A stretch of 64,000 nucleotides of DNA. Source: an uncultured Oscillospiraceae bacterium (GTDB taxonomy: Bacteria > Bacillota > Clostridia > Oscillospirales > Oscillospiraceae). The notes under the pieces are model-generated. The model worked only from the letters and a program-made list of their open reading frames with translations. It was not told where the DNA came from and ran no database searches. Location: NCBI GenBank assembly GCA_947626905.1, contig CANQUE010000002.1:1-64000 (forward strand). The letters are read 5' to 3'. The translations under genes and the position numbers were made by a program. Shown here piece by piece: positions 24,336-32,701 of this stretch (the stretch's first letter is position 1; every line of letters starts with the position of its first letter).

Positions 24336-25141
24336 ACGCTTTCACTTTGAACTGCGCCCGCCTGGCGGAGCGGGAACTGGCCCACACCTATCTGGCCCGG
24401 AGCCTCTCCCTGCCGGACTGGTACGGCCGCAATCTGGACGGACTGTATGACTGTCTGACGGACATGGGCCCCTGCGTGATCACGCTGGAGGGCGCGGACC
24501 TGCTGCGCCAAGCGGGCGGTTACAGCCAGCGTATCCTCCAGACCATCGACGACGCCGCCAGGGACGATCCCGATCTGACGGTGGAATACCGCCCCGCCCC
24601 CATGCGCACGCTGTACAGCCTGGACCGGGCCGATTACGATCCCCGCTGGCCGGCGGTCATCCGCCCCTCCGTCCGGGCCGTCATCCTTCGGGACAGCCGG
24701 ATCTTCCTGGTCCACAGCCTGAAATACGACTACTACAAATTCCCCGGCGGCGGCGTCGAACCCGGGGAAGACCCCATTGCCGCCCTGATCCGGGAGGTCC
24801 GGGAAGAGGCGGGCCTGGCGGTCCTGCCGGAAACAGTGGAACCCTACGGACTGGTGTTGAGGACCGAGAAGGGAGATGGCTGCCAGGTCTTCATCCAGGA
24901 TAACTATTACTATCTCTGCCGGACCGGTCCGGAGCCTCTGGAGCAGGATCTGGACGGTTATGAGGCGGAAGAGCGCTTCACGCCGGAGCTGGTGACGCCG
25001 GCGCGGGCCATCGCCGCCAACCGGCGGCCGGACCACGGCCCCAAGTCCCCCATTATGATCCAGCGGGAGGCCATGGTCCTGGAAACACTGGTTTCAGAAG
25101 GCTATCTGCCCATGGGCACGGAAACGGGCCCCGGCGTCTGA
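24329..25141 (+). CDS. Barstar-domain inhibitor fused to a Nudix hydrolase
   Basis: A 270-residue fusion. Residues 1 to about 92 form a barstar domain: LSLPDWYGRNLDGLYDCLTD aligns with the barnase-binding helix of barstar, keeping both aspartates (35 and 39) and one of the paired tyrosines. Residues about 110-250 are a Nudix domain with an intact box (GGGVEPGEDPIAALIREVRE then EAGL). AGGTGAT precedes the ATG and the start overlaps the RNase stop, so both are co-translated. Barstar domains protect the cytoplasm from un-exported RNase. Coupling to Nudix hydrolysis is unexplained: it may clear RNase products or sense nucleotides. Confidence 0.92.
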   Translation: MVNAFTLNCARLAERELAHTYLARSLSLPDWYGRNLDGLYDCLTDMGPCVITLEGADLLRQAGGYSQRILQTIDDAARDDPDLTVEYRPAPMRTLYSLDRADYDPRWPAVIRPSVRAVILRDSRIFLVHSLKYDYYKFPGGGVEPGEDPIAALIREVREEAGLAVLPETVEPYGLVLRTEKGDGCQVFIQDNYYYLCRTGPEPLEQDLDGYEAEERFTPELVTPARAIAANRRPDHGPKSPIMIQREAMVLETLVSEGYLPMGTETGPGV

Positions 25142-25161
25142 AACGCCGGAAAAACAAAACC

Positions 25162-25180
25162 GGCGGGCCATGCGCCCGCC
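25162..25180 (+). terminator. Weak hairpin after the barstar-Nudix gene
   Basis: GGCGGGC-CATGC-GCCCGCC followed by CCTTTC. It lies just before the GNAT ribosome site, so it may be an attenuator or a poor terminator. Confidence 0.35.
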
Positions 25181-25199
25181 CCTTTCGGGAGAAGGATCT

Positions 25200-25769
25200 A
25201 TGAACATCCGCTTTGCCTCGGAGCAGGACGCTCCCGCCCTTTTGGCGATCTATGAAAAGTACATCCCCACCGCCGTCACCTTCGAAACCGAGCTGCCCAC
25301 GGCGGAGGATTTCGCCGGACGCATCCGATCCATCACCGCCATGTATCCCTACCTGGTGCTGGAAGAAGACCGCCGGGCCGTGGGCTACGCCTATGCCCAC
25401 CGGGCCCGGGAAAGGGCGGCCTACGACTGGTATGTGGAGCTGAGCGTGTATCTGGACCCGGCGTATACGGGCCGGGGGCTGGGGAAGACCCTCTACACGC
25501 TGTTGATGGACCTGCTGGCCATGCAGGGGATCCGCACCGTCATGGGCTGCGTCACCCTGCCCAACCCGGCCAGCGAGGCGCTCCACGCCGCGCTGGGTTT
25601 CCGCCGGGCGGGGATATCCCCCAAGGCCGGATACAAGGACGGTATGTGGCACGACGTGGCCTGGTACGAGAAGCCCCTGGGCGATTACCCCGTCCCTCCC
25701 CCGCCGGTGCTCCCTGTGCGCGCGCTGGACCCCGCCGCCGTTTCGGAGCGGATCGGCCGAGCGCTGTGA
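25200..25769 (+). CDS. GNAT acetyltransferase, phosphinothricin/methionine-sulfoximine type
   Basis: A 189-residue GNAT. It opens MNIRFASEQDAPALLAIYEKYI and has AVTFETELP, both typical of the PAT/MnaT group, then the acetyl-CoA loop YTGRGLGKTLYTLLMD and a GFRRAGISPKAGYKDGMWHD end. Members acetylate amino-acid analogues such as phosphinothricin or methionine sulfoximine. A proline-rich tail (PVPPPPVLPV) of about 30 residues is unusual. GGAGAAGG precedes the ATG at 25200. It lies 58 nt after the barstar-Nudix gene and may be co-transcribed. Confidence 0.9.
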   Translation: MNIRFASEQDAPALLAIYEKYIPTAVTFETELPTAEDFAGRIRSITAMYPYLVLEEDRRAVGYAYAHRARERAAYDWYVELSVYLDPAYTGRGLGKTLYTLLMDLLAMQGIRTVMGCVTLPNPASEALHAALGFRRAGISPKAGYKDGMWHDVAWYEKPLGDYPVPPPPVLPVRALDPAAVSERIGRAL

Positions 25770-25820
25770 CCGGTGGAAACGGCGCCTGTCCTTTGCGGAC
25801 GGGTCCCCCCTTTCCATGAA

Positions 25821-25846
25821 AAAGACCTGCCCTCCGGCAGGTCTTT
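25821..25846. terminator. Bidirectional terminator between GNAT and DUF4097 genes
   Basis: AAAGACCTGCC-CTCC-GGCAGGTCTTT, 11-bp perfect stem with T-rich tracts on both sides. Confidence 0.9.
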
Positions 25847-25864
25847 CTCTCTTCATCGTTCCCC

Positions 25865-26749
25865 TCAGTCCACTTCTATGTGCACGCCGCCGCTGCTGGT
25901 GAAGATCTTGCACAGCCCGGCGGAGCTGTCACTCTGAGGCACGCTCACGTGTCCGGACACAGAGGACGCCTCGAACTGCTTCGGGCTGAGCAGGTTGCCC
26001 GACACATTTCCGCTGACAGAGCAGATGTCAAAGCTCCCCCCGTCGCAGTCAAGCATGTATATGCTTCCGCTTTGCGTGTAAAGCTTGACCTCTCCGCTGG
26101 CCTGCACATCGTCCAGGCTGATCTCTCCGCTGGTATTGAACGCCTGCAGGCTTTCCAGCTCCACATCGGACATCCAAATGGCCCCGCTGGACGAGTCAGC
26201 GCTCACGGCCGCCGCCTTGCTGTCGTTGAAGGATATATCGCCGCTGGCCGACTTGAATACGGCCTCGCCCCCCTGCAGGTCCCACACGGAAACATCCCCG
26301 CTCTCCGTGGTGATCGTCAGCTTTTCCGGGCTGAGCCTGTCAGACGCATACACATGCCCGCTGGTCCCCTCGATCCGGAGCGTATCACAGCTCCGGGGCA
26401 GATACACAGACAAATAGGGATTCTCATGGGAGCGGAATTTATCCGTCCAAGCGCTTCGCCGCTCCCACCGGACGATGAGGACCCCGTCCTCCACCTCCGC
26501 CCGGCAGTCGGTCCGCTCATCCTCGGACATATAGACCTCCGCCTGGTCGTCGCTGTTCCGGTACAGGAAAACATCGCACCCGTCCGCCTTCACATCCAGT
26601 TCCGTGAAAGGCTGGCTGATAGTATAGATCTCCGTATCCAGCCGGCTGGGAATGAGCCACGAAAAGCCGATGCCAAAGGCGGGAAGGATGAGCACCGCCA
26701 AAGCCATGCCCGCCAGTATGAATCCGATCGCGATCAGTGCCTTTTTCAT
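25865..26749 (-). CDS. DUF4097-family beta-strand repeat protein, membrane anchored
   Basis: A 294-residue protein with one N-terminal transmembrane helix (ALIAIGFILAGMALAVLILPAFG) and a repetitive beta-helix-like body (SGDVSVWDLQGG, SGDISFNDSKAAAV, SGEISLDDVQASG, SGSIYMLDCDGG, SGNVSGN, SGHVSVP) characteristic of DUF4097. GGAAGAGG precedes the ATG at 26749. Such proteins often accompany a PadR regulator and a HAAS-domain protein; neither is here. Function unknown, probably an envelope-stress or surface protein. Confidence 0.85.
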   Translation of the reverse strand: MKKALIAIGFILAGMALAVLILPAFGIGFSWLIPSRLDTEIYTISQPFTELDVKADGCDVFLYRNSDDQAEVYMSEDERTDCRAEVEDGVLIVRWERRSAWTDKFRSHENPYLSVYLPRSCDTLRIEGTSGHVYASDRLSPEKLTITTESGDVSVWDLQGGEAVFKSASGDISFNDSKAAAVSADSSSGAIWMSDVELESLQAFNTSGEISLDDVQASGEVKLYTQSGSIYMLDCDGGSFDICSVSGNVSGNLLSPKQFEASSVSGHVSVPQSDSSAGLCKIFTSSGGVHIEVD

Positions 26750-26805
26750 TCCTCTTCCTCCAAACCGAAACCGGGAAAGCGCCGCTCTCCCGGTTCCCGG
26801 TATCA

Positions 26806-27723
26806 TTACAAAAGGTCGGAGAACAGGTCCTCCCTGTATTCTCCCGCCTCCACCATAGCCCGTATGGCGGCGGCCACCGGCTGGCGGTCCGCCTGATAGG
26901 TGATGCCGTACCACTGTCCGCCGGTGGGCAGCACCTTCACCGTGGCCTTCTTCGCCCGCACCAGCCTGCCGATGATATCCGGCAGCAGGTACTCGTCCCG
27001 CAGCGGATCGGTCATCCCGGCCCGGAAAGCGGCAAAGCCGCCGTCCAGCAGCTCTACGAACTGAGGCGTGAGTATCCACAGATTCATGGACACCAGGCTG
27101 TTTCCGTCCAGCGGCCGCAGGCTGTCGCCCTCCCGCACGGCGGCGCCCCCCGGGACCTTGACGATGTTCCGGGTCTCCTTCACGTCGGCCAGATAGCCGG
27201 TCCCGTCGGTGGCGCAGACCCCCCGGGTCACACCGCCCACTTCGGAGAGCGTGTTTTTCAGCACGAACCCCACCATGCCATAGCTGTGCTCCTCCTCCGG
27301 CCGGTGAGCAGCCAGGAAAGAATACGCCTTGACGAAGGCGTCCTTGCCATAAAAGTCGTCGGCGTTGATGACGGCGAACGGACCGGTCAGCAGGTCCTTG
27401 CACGCCAAAATGGCCTGGCCGGTACCCCAGGGTTTCACCCGCCCCGCGGGCAGGTCCTCCATGCTCTGAAACGCGTAGTCCCAGGAAACGCCCAACGCCC
27501 GGAGCTTTGCCTCCATCCGGCCGCCGATGACCTCCATGAAGTCGCCAAAGATGTCCCTCCGGACGATGAACACCACCCGGTCAAAGCCCGCCCGGATGGC
27601 ATCATGGACAGAATAATCCATAATGATCTCACCCGCCGGACCCACACGCTCCAGCTGTTTGATGCTGGCGCCGTAGCGGGCGCCGATCCCCGCTGCCAGC
27701 ACCACCAGCGTGATGTTGCCCAT
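26806..27723 (-). CDS. Sugar-phosphate nucleotidyltransferase family protein
   Basis: A 305-residue protein with the NTP-transferase signature near the N-terminus (LVVLAAGIGARYGASIKQLE then VGPAGEIIMDYSVHDAIRAGF) and the metal-site AVINADDFYG. It belongs to a clostridial family of uncharacterised nucleotidyltransferases rather than a clear GlmU, RfbA or GalU. GGAGAG precedes the ATG. A strong promoter lies upstream. Its sugar is unknown. DUF4097 follows after 56 nt, perhaps on the same transcript. Confidence 0.85.
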   Translation of the reverse strand: MGNITLVVLAAGIGARYGASIKQLERVGPAGEIIMDYSVHDAIRAGFDRVVFIVRRDIFGDFMEVIGGRMEAKLRALGVSWDYAFQSMEDLPAGRVKPWGTGQAILACKDLLTGPFAVINADDFYGKDAFVKAYSFLAAHRPEEEHSYGMVGFVLKNTLSEVGGVTRGVCATDGTGYLADVKETRNIVKVPGGAAVREGDSLRPLDGNSLVSMNLWILTPQFVELLDGGFAAFRAGMTDPLRDEYLLPDIIGRLVRAKKATVKVLPTGGQWYGITYQADRQPVAAAIRAMVEAGEYREDLFSDLL

Positions 27724-27759
27724 TTTGATGCTCTCCTACCGTAATGCGATCTCAAGGTC

Positions 27760-27788
27760 ATTATACTACCGTTCTCAGACACTGGCAA
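27760..27788 (-). promoter_or_regulatory. Sigma-A promoter of the nucleotidyltransferase gene
   Basis: TTGCCA, 17-nt spacer, perfect TATAAT on the minus strand, about 37 nt before the ATG. Confidence 0.8.
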
Positions 27789-27804
27789 GGAATTTTCCCC
27801 CAGC

Positions 27805-27838
27805 AAACATTAAAATATTATTAATTCTTCTAATGTTT
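27805..27838. promoter_or_regulatory. AT-rich inverted repeat upstream of the -35 box
   Basis: AAACATTA and TAATGTTT are 18 nt apart, just upstream of the promoter at 27760-27788. It could be an activator site or UP element. Confidence 0.3.
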
Positions 27839-27863
27839 TCACCGGTAAAGTCTCCCGCGCGAA

Positions 27864-27897
27864 AAACTGGACGCGCCCATCGGGACGCGTCCGGTTT
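27864..27897 (-). terminator. Terminator of the DUF4364 gene
   Basis: AAACTGGACGCG pairs (one mismatch) with CGCGTCCGGTTT. On the minus strand it is followed by AGTTTTTCG; it lies 1 nt after the stop. Confidence 0.8.
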
Positions 27898-27898
27898 C

Positions 27899-28420
27899 TC
27901 ACTGCTCCAAAAGGATCTGCAGGATCTGGTTGTATATCTGCTCCGCATCGGCCCGAAAGCGTTTCTCCATGGTCTGGGCCTGGGCCTCATCCGGCGCCGC
28001 CAGGCGCAGGGAGATGACCTCCCCCATCCCGTCGGACAGCCGCAGACTCACCGTCTTTCCCTTTTTATAGCCCGGTTCCACCGCCGTTTCGATCATGCTG
28101 GCCCGGCGCATGGCCGCCGCCACAGGGGCGGTGAGCCGCTCCGCCTTGGCCCGCACGGTGTAGGGCAGGCTGGAGGAAACGGTGTTCACGTTCCGGCGGC
28201 CTTTCTCGGTGATGGCGTATTTGCCGTTTTCCTCGGTGACATGGCCCGTCTGGATCAGCTCCCCCAGACAGTCCGTATAGTCGAACCAGGTGAATCCCCC
28301 GTCAAACAGCGCCAGGTCGGACAGCGTCACCGGCTCCACCGGCTTTGGCAGCTTTTCCAATATGTAGAGGATCAGAATCTTAATGTCCAGCTTATCCCGG
28401 ATAAACCCCAAATGCTCCAC
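27899..28420 (-). CDS. DUF4364 family protein
   Basis: A 173-residue protein of the clostridial DUF4364 family: LGFIRDKLDIKILILYILEK at the N-terminus, followed by a winged-helix-like region (TLSDLALFDGGFTWFDYTDC, GHVTEENGKYAITEKG) resembling a DNA-binding regulator, and a C-terminal alpha/beta part. I chose the GTG at 28420, about 8 nt after GGGGG; the TTG two codons earlier is too close. Role unknown, probably transcriptional. Confidence 0.75.
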   Translation of the reverse strand: MEHLGFIRDKLDIKILILYILEKLPKPVEPVTLSDLALFDGGFTWFDYTDCLGELIQTGHVTEENGKYAITEKGRRNVNTVSSSLPYTVRAKAERLTAPVAAAMRRASMIETAVEPGYKKGKTVSLRLSDGMGEVISLRLAAPDEAQAQTMEKRFRADAEQIYNQILQILLEQ

Positions 28421-28502
28421 GGGCAAAGCCCCCTTCCCGCCGCCTCGTTCCCCGCGGCCATTCCAATATGGTATCTCGGTGTATCATAGCGGTTTCGGCG
28501 CT

Positions 28503-28513
28503 ATTGTACCACA
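28503..28513 (-). promoter_or_regulatory. Extended -10 promoter of the DUF4364 gene
   Basis: TGTGGTACAAT on the minus strand, a TRTGn extended -10, about 85 nt before the start. Confidence 0.45.
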
Positions 28514-28540
28514 TTTTTGCCCACCCGTACAGGAAAACTT

Positions 28541-28567
28541 CACAATTTCCCCGCCGGGGCATAGACT
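28541..28567 (+). promoter_or_regulatory. Sporulation-type (sigma-K-like) promoter
   Basis: CAC, 16-nt spacer, CATAGACT; the spacer ends CCGGGG. It matches mAC-N16/17-CATAnnnT and is laid out exactly like the candidate before asnB. Confidence 0.5.
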
Positions 28568-28616
28568 GTACTGAATCCGCCGGGACGGCCCGGCGACCAT
28601 GATAGGAGGTATCAGC

Positions 28617-29426
28617 ATGGCGGACAGCCAGGAATGCACCGAAGCCGTGTGCATCCATACAAGGAAAATATACGACAGCTGCCGCGATAAGGACTGTGTG
28701 GAGGATCTGCGTGTCTACCCCACCGCCAGCTCCCAGCCGTACATAGAGAGCGCCTTCAGCGTACGGCCCACCGGGGCCGCGCTGCTGTTTGCGGATGTGG
28801 ACGTTGACGAGATCAGTTTCAACCGGGGCTATTACACCGTGGACGTGACCTATTTCTATGAGGTCAGCGGCGTCACCTTCCCGGGGGAGAACCCGGTGAA
28901 CGGCCTGGCCGTATTCAACAAGCGGGTCATGCTCTTCGGCAGCGAGGGTTCCGCCAAGGTATTCTCCTCCGACGGCGCCTTTGCCGACAGCTACACCCAG
29001 CCCATTGCCGTGGTGGAGTGCGTGGACCCCATCGCCTTGAATATGAAGGTCGTGGACGCCTGCCCCACCGGGCTGACGGCGGACGTGTCCGCCATTCCCG
29101 CGGCGATCCTGGCCCACTTCGGAGAGGATCTGGTGCTGACGGACAGCTCCCGGATGCTGCTGACCACTCTGGGGCAGTTTTCCATCATCCGCCTGGAGCG
29201 GGACAGCCAGCTGGTGGTGCCGGTCTATGACTACTGCCTGCCCGACAAGGACTGCGTATCCAGCGACCAGGACGATCCCTGCACCATGTTTGGGCGCATT
29301 CGATTCCCCGTGGAAGAATTTTTCCCGCCCGACAGCATCGACGCCGCGGAGGATTACCGCTCCGCCATCCAGAACCTGAACATCTCCCAGTCCCCCGCCG
29401 TGAATCCCGGCGGCGGCAGCAACTGA
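28617..29426 (+). CDS. Conserved clostridial protein of unknown function, possibly spore-associated
   Basis: A 269-residue soluble protein, no signal peptide or membrane segment. It starts with a Cys-containing block (VCIHTRKIYDSCRDKDCVED) and has a beta-rich middle (FNRGYYTVDVTYFYEVSGVT; FNKRVMLFGSEGSAKVFSS). Eleven cysteines cluster at both ends, including YDYCLPDKDCVSSDQDDPC. I recognise the general pattern from hypothetical proteins of spore-formers but know no function. AGGAGG precedes the ATG at 28617. A sigma-K-like promoter upstream and the Cys-rich ends suggest a spore-coat or exosporium protein; that is inference. Confidence 0.8.
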   Translation: MADSQECTEAVCIHTRKIYDSCRDKDCVEDLRVYPTASSQPYIESAFSVRPTGAALLFADVDVDEISFNRGYYTVDVTYFYEVSGVTFPGENPVNGLAVFNKRVMLFGSEGSAKVFSSDGAFADSYTQPIAVVECVDPIALNMKVVDACPTGLTADVSAIPAAILAHFGEDLVLTDSSRMLLTTLGQFSIIRLERDSQLVVPVYDYCLPDKDCVSSDQDDPCTMFGRIRFPVEEFFPPDSIDAAEDYRSAIQNLNISQSPAVNPGGGSN

Positions 29427-29435
29427 ATCTGAAAA

Positions 29436-29465
29436 AACGGACTGCCGCGTGGGCGGCAGTCCGTT
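29436..29465. terminator. Bidirectional terminator
   Basis: AACGGACTGCCGC-GTGG-GCGGCAGTCCGTT followed by GTCTTTT on plus and CAGATT after an AACGG...TTTTTTC tract on minus. Confidence 0.85.
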
Positions 29466-29473
29466 GTCTTTTA

Positions 29474-30559
29474 TCATCCCGCGACCCGGGAGGCATGTTT
29501 TTTGTCCCACGCAACGGAGAGCTTTTGAAAGCCCCGAAAAAAAAGCTTCTCCACCGTGGCCCGGCGCAGCAGGTCTATGGCCAGGCATATGAGGAACACC
29601 GCCAGGATCTTGATCAGCGCATGGAGATAGGACGCGCTGAGATAGTCCGTGTTGGGCCAAAGCTGCCGCCAGATGAGCGGCCGCATCAGTTCGTTGTCAT
29701 GGATGAGATATATCCCCAGCACAGACCCCGCGATCCGGTCCACCGCGCCGCTGTGAAACTCGATATTGGAAAAATACAGGAACAGACTGATCGCCATCAC
29801 GACCGCCGGCAGCATATTGACTTCCCTGAAATACCTCGCATTGGCGATAAGCGCGTCATTGTGCAGCCACGCCCCGATGGCGTCCAGCGCACCGGCCGAC
29901 AGGACCAAAGCCAGCGCGGACAGCAGCGCGACCGCCAGATTCCACCGGTTGTTATATGTCGTTTTCCCATGCACGTGGAGCTTGATATAGGCGCCGGTCA
30001 AATACATCACCAGGAAAAGGTCCACGTTGCTGAACACCCACGCGTTCACAGTGAACGTCGGCGCCAGGCACCAAATGACGTACACCACCAGCAAAAGCCG
30101 CCGGTAGACCTCTTTGCTCATGGCGTGGATGAAAAGATTGACGAAGGGTATGAACGGATAAAAGACAAGATAGTATACCAGGAACCAATTGCCATGGAAA
30201 AAGGGGACAAAAGCGTTCAAAGCCTCCGTGACCGTGAAGGGACGGCCGCCCAGCAGCACGAAGCCCAGCCATATGACCACAGAATAGAAGATCATCTCCG
30301 CGGCCACCGGAACGATGCGCTTATAGTGGCCCTCCGCCGTATGTTCCGCCATGCAAAATCCGGTGATCAGGATAAAAACGGAGCAGGAAAGCCGCCCAAA
30401 CATCCCCAGGCTCTGGACGAATACAGCCCCCGGCGACAGCGTGCCGGCTGAAAAAGGCGCATATCCCCCGTGCGCACAATAATGATGGCCGATGATCAGC
30501 AGGATGCATATGATCCGAAGCAGCTCCAGGCTGGAGTTGCGCGCATGCTTTTGTTTCAC
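29474..30559 (-). CDS. Acyltransferase family 3 membrane protein
   Basis: A 361-residue polytopic membrane acyltransferase with about ten helices. The family signature is at the N-terminus (ARNSSLELLRIICILLIIGH HY) with the catalytic-type His in IIGHHY. Such enzymes O-acetylate surface polysaccharides or peptidoglycan. The start is a GTG with GAGGG 8 nt upstream. Base composition is somewhat more AT-rich than its neighbours, hinting at acquisition. It follows the glmM/beta-helix pair on the same strand after 56 nt. The acceptor is unknown. Confidence 0.88.
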   Translation of the reverse strand: MKQKHARNSSLELLRIICILLIIGHHYCAHGGYAPFSAGTLSPGAVFVQSLGMFGRLSCSVFILITGFCMAEHTAEGHYKRIVPVAAEMIFYSVVIWLGFVLLGGRPFTVTEALNAFVPFFHGNWFLVYYLVFYPFIPFVNLFIHAMSKEVYRRLLLVVYVIWCLAPTFTVNAWVFSNVDLFLVMYLTGAYIKLHVHGKTTYNNRWNLAVALLSALALVLSAGALDAIGAWLHNDALIANARYFREVNMLPAVVMAISLFLYFSNIEFHSGAVDRIAGSVLGIYLIHDNELMRPLIWRQLWPNTDYLSASYLHALIKILAVFLICLAIDLLRRATVEKLFFRGFQKLSVAWDKKHASRVAG

Positions 30560-30615
30560 ACTACGGTCCCTCTTTTCTCTCTGACCGATGGCTGCCGCCC
30601 CCGCCCTACATACCG

Positions 30616-31281
30616 TTACGGCAGGCTCTTGGGGACGATGTTGTTCTGTGCTTTGTAGATAGAATTGGCCGAGACCACGCCCCGGACGGAAGAGAGCGGA
30701 TAGATGTTGCTGTCCGGGCCGATGACCGTGCCCGGATTGAGCACGCTGCCGCAGCCCACCTCCACCCGGTCGCCGATCATGGCCCCCACCTTTTTCCGGC
30801 CGGTGGGGATCTCCTCTTTGCCGTTGTGGACGATCACAGGCTGCCTGTCGCTCTTCACGTTGGAGGTGATGCTCCCCGCGCCCATATGGGCCTTATAGCC
30901 CAAAATGGAATCTCCCACATAATTGTAGTGCGGGACCTGTACGTTGTCGAAGAGGATCACATTCTTCATCTCCGTGGAATTGCCCACCACGCAGTTGTCC
31001 CCTACCAAAACGCCGCCCCGGATAAAGGCGCACTGGCGCACCTCGGTGCCGTGGCCGATGATACAGGGGCCCTTGATATAGGCGGTGGGGAACACCGTGG
31101 CGTCCTTCGCGATCCATACGTCCTCCGCCGGGTGGTCATATTCCTCCGCGGACAGCCTGGCGCCCAGGGTCAGAACGAGATCGCCGATACCGTCCAGGGC
31201 CTCCCAGGGATAACGGGTGTTCTCCAAAAGAGGCCTCGCGGCGGTATGGGACAGATCAAACAGCTGGCGAGTTTCCATCAT
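30616..31281 (-). CDS. Left-handed beta-helix (hexapeptide) protein, GlmU C-domain-like
   Basis: A 221-residue protein. After an N-terminal helical part (LFDLSHTAARPLLENTRYPW) it has hexapeptide repeats (IAKDATVFPTAYIKGPCIIG, FIRGGVLVGDNCVVGNS, AHMGAGSITSNVK) as in the acetyltransferase half of GlmU, including the GAGSITSNVK loop. The ATG at 31281 is 7 nt after GGAGG and overlaps the glmM stop (ATGA). Tight coupling to glmM suggests a role with glucosamine-1-phosphate, but the uridyltransferase half is absent. Confidence 0.85.
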   Translation of the reverse strand: MMETRQLFDLSHTAARPLLENTRYPWEALDGIGDLVLTLGARLSAEEYDHPAEDVWIAKDATVFPTAYIKGPCIIGHGTEVRQCAFIRGGVLVGDNCVVGNSTEMKNVILFDNVQVPHYNYVGDSILGYKAHMGAGSITSNVKSDRQPVIVHNGKEEIPTGRKKVGAMIGDRVEVGCGSVLNPGTVIGPDSNIYPLSSVRGVVSANSIYKAQNNIVPKSLP

Positions 31282-32633
31282 TTGCGCACCTCCACCAACA
31301 GGCCCCTCTTCTCCATGGCGGCGATGATCCGGTCCACGCTCTGCTCGCACAGGCCGGGCGTAGCGGCCTCCGCCATGACCCGCAGCACCGGTTCCGTGCC
31401 GCTTTTGCGCAGCAGCACCCGGCCGTTGGAGCCCAGCTCCTTCTCCACCGCGGCCACCTCCGCCTGCACGCTCTCATCCGCCAGGGCCGTTTCCTTGTCT
31501 GTGACCACCACGTTTTTCAGCACCTGCGGGTACATCCGCACCGGCGCGGCCAGGGCGGACAGGGGCAGATTGGTCTGGATCATCGCCCGCATGATCATGA
31601 TGGCGGTGATGAGCCCATCTCCGGAGCGGGCGTATTTGCGGAAGATGATGTGGCCGGACTGTTCGCCGCCGATCAGGTGGTTGTTGGCCTTCATGTTCTC
31701 ATATACATACCGGTCGCCCACAGCGGTCTTTTCATAGCCGATGCCGATCTCATCCAGCGCCTTATAAAGCCCCAGGTTGCTCATCACCGTGGTAACCACG
31801 GTGTTATCCGGAAGCTGTCCGTCCTCTTTCATCCGCTTGGCGCAGATGTACATGATCTTGTCGCCGTTGATCACCTCGCCCCGCTCGTCCACCGCCAGGC
31901 ACCGGTCTCCGTCTCCGTCAAAGGCGAAGCCGCAGTCCACCTGGCCCTGGCGAACCAGCGCCTGGAGCTGCTCAAGATGGGTCGAGCCGCAGCCGGCGTT
32001 GATGTTGAGCCCGTCCGGCCGGTCGTTGATGACCTTCACTTTCGCGCCCAGGGCGGTGAATACGCTCCGGGCGATCATCCACGTGCTTCCGTTGGCGCAG
32101 TCCAGCGCCACGGTGCGGTCTTCAAAGGGGCAGTCCGCCAAGCTGGCCAGGCGGCCTATGTAGCGGTTGCGCCCGGAGTAGAAGTCCACCGTGCAGCCGA
32201 TCCGGTCCTTTGTGGCGTAAGGCAGAGGGCCCGTCTTGCCGTCGATATAATCCTCGATGGCGTCCTGGAGGGCGTCGTCCATCTTCTCCCCGTCGCCGTT
32301 GAGCAGCTTGATGCCGTTGTCATAGTACGGGTTGTGGCTGGCCGAGATCATCACGCCGCAGTCAAAGCCCTCGCTGCGGGTGATGTAGGCCACGCAGGGC
32401 GTGGTCGTCACATGCAGCAGATACGCGTCCGCGCCGGAGGATACGAGCCCCGCCGCCAGAGCGTTTTCATACATGTAGCTGCTGCGGCGGGTATCCTTGC
32501 CGATGACGATCCGGGCTTTATGGGTCTTGCCGTAATACCAGCCCAGGTACCGGCCGATCTGAAATGCGTGGACGGGATCGAGGACCACATTGGCCTCTCC
32601 GCGGAATCCGTCCGTTCCGAAATACTTTCCCAC
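31278..32633 (-). CDS. glmM: Phosphoglucosamine mutase
   Basis: A 451-residue enzyme converting glucosamine-6-phosphate to glucosamine-1-phosphate for UDP-GlcNAc. The phosphoserine loop is VMISASHNPYYDNGIKL, the metal loop DGDGDRCLAVD, the substrate loop GGEQSGHIIF and the phosphate-binding end RKSGTEPVLRVM. The N-terminus GKYFGTDGFRG is typical. The start is a GTG with AAGGAG somewhat far upstream. It is translationally coupled to the beta-helix gene. Confidence 0.96.
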   Translation of the reverse strand: MGKYFGTDGFRGEANVVLDPVHAFQIGRYLGWYYGKTHKARIVIGKDTRRSSYMYENALAAGLVSSGADAYLLHVTTTPCVAYITRSEGFDCGVMISASHNPYYDNGIKLLNGDGEKMDDALQDAIEDYIDGKTGPLPYATKDRIGCTVDFYSGRNRYIGRLASLADCPFEDRTVALDCANGSTWMIARSVFTALGAKVKVINDRPDGLNINAGCGSTHLEQLQALVRQGQVDCGFAFDGDGDRCLAVDERGEVINGDKIMYICAKRMKEDGQLPDNTVVTTVMSNLGLYKALDEIGIGYEKTAVGDRYVYENMKANNHLIGGEQSGHIIFRKYARSGDGLITAIMIMRAMIQTNLPLSALAAPVRMYPQVLKNVVVTDKETALADESVQAEVAAVEKELGSNGRVLLRKSGTEPVLRVMAEAATPGLCEQSVDRIIAAMEKRGLLVEVRK

Positions 32634-32667
32634 TGTTTCTTCTTTCTCCTTGATGCGAATTTCCTGC

Positions 32668-32696
32668 TCATAAGGCGGGCCGCCGGCGGCATACTA
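32668..32696 (+). promoter_or_regulatory. Promoter of the DUF421 gene, forespore-like, 5-6 nt before the ATG
   Basis: TCATAA, 16-nt spacer, CATACTA resembles the forespore sigma-G pattern. Read as sigma-A, the -10 would be CATACT, exactly 6 nt before the ATG. No SD is present. Confidence 0.4.
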
Positions 32697-32701
32697 ACGC
32701 C

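Noticed and set aside
26769-26795. Hairpin between the nucleotidyltransferase and DUF4097 genes as a terminator
   Set aside because: The stem AACCGGG...CCCGGTT is short and directly abuts the DUF4097 ribosome site, and the T-run is poor, so co-transcription remains more likely.
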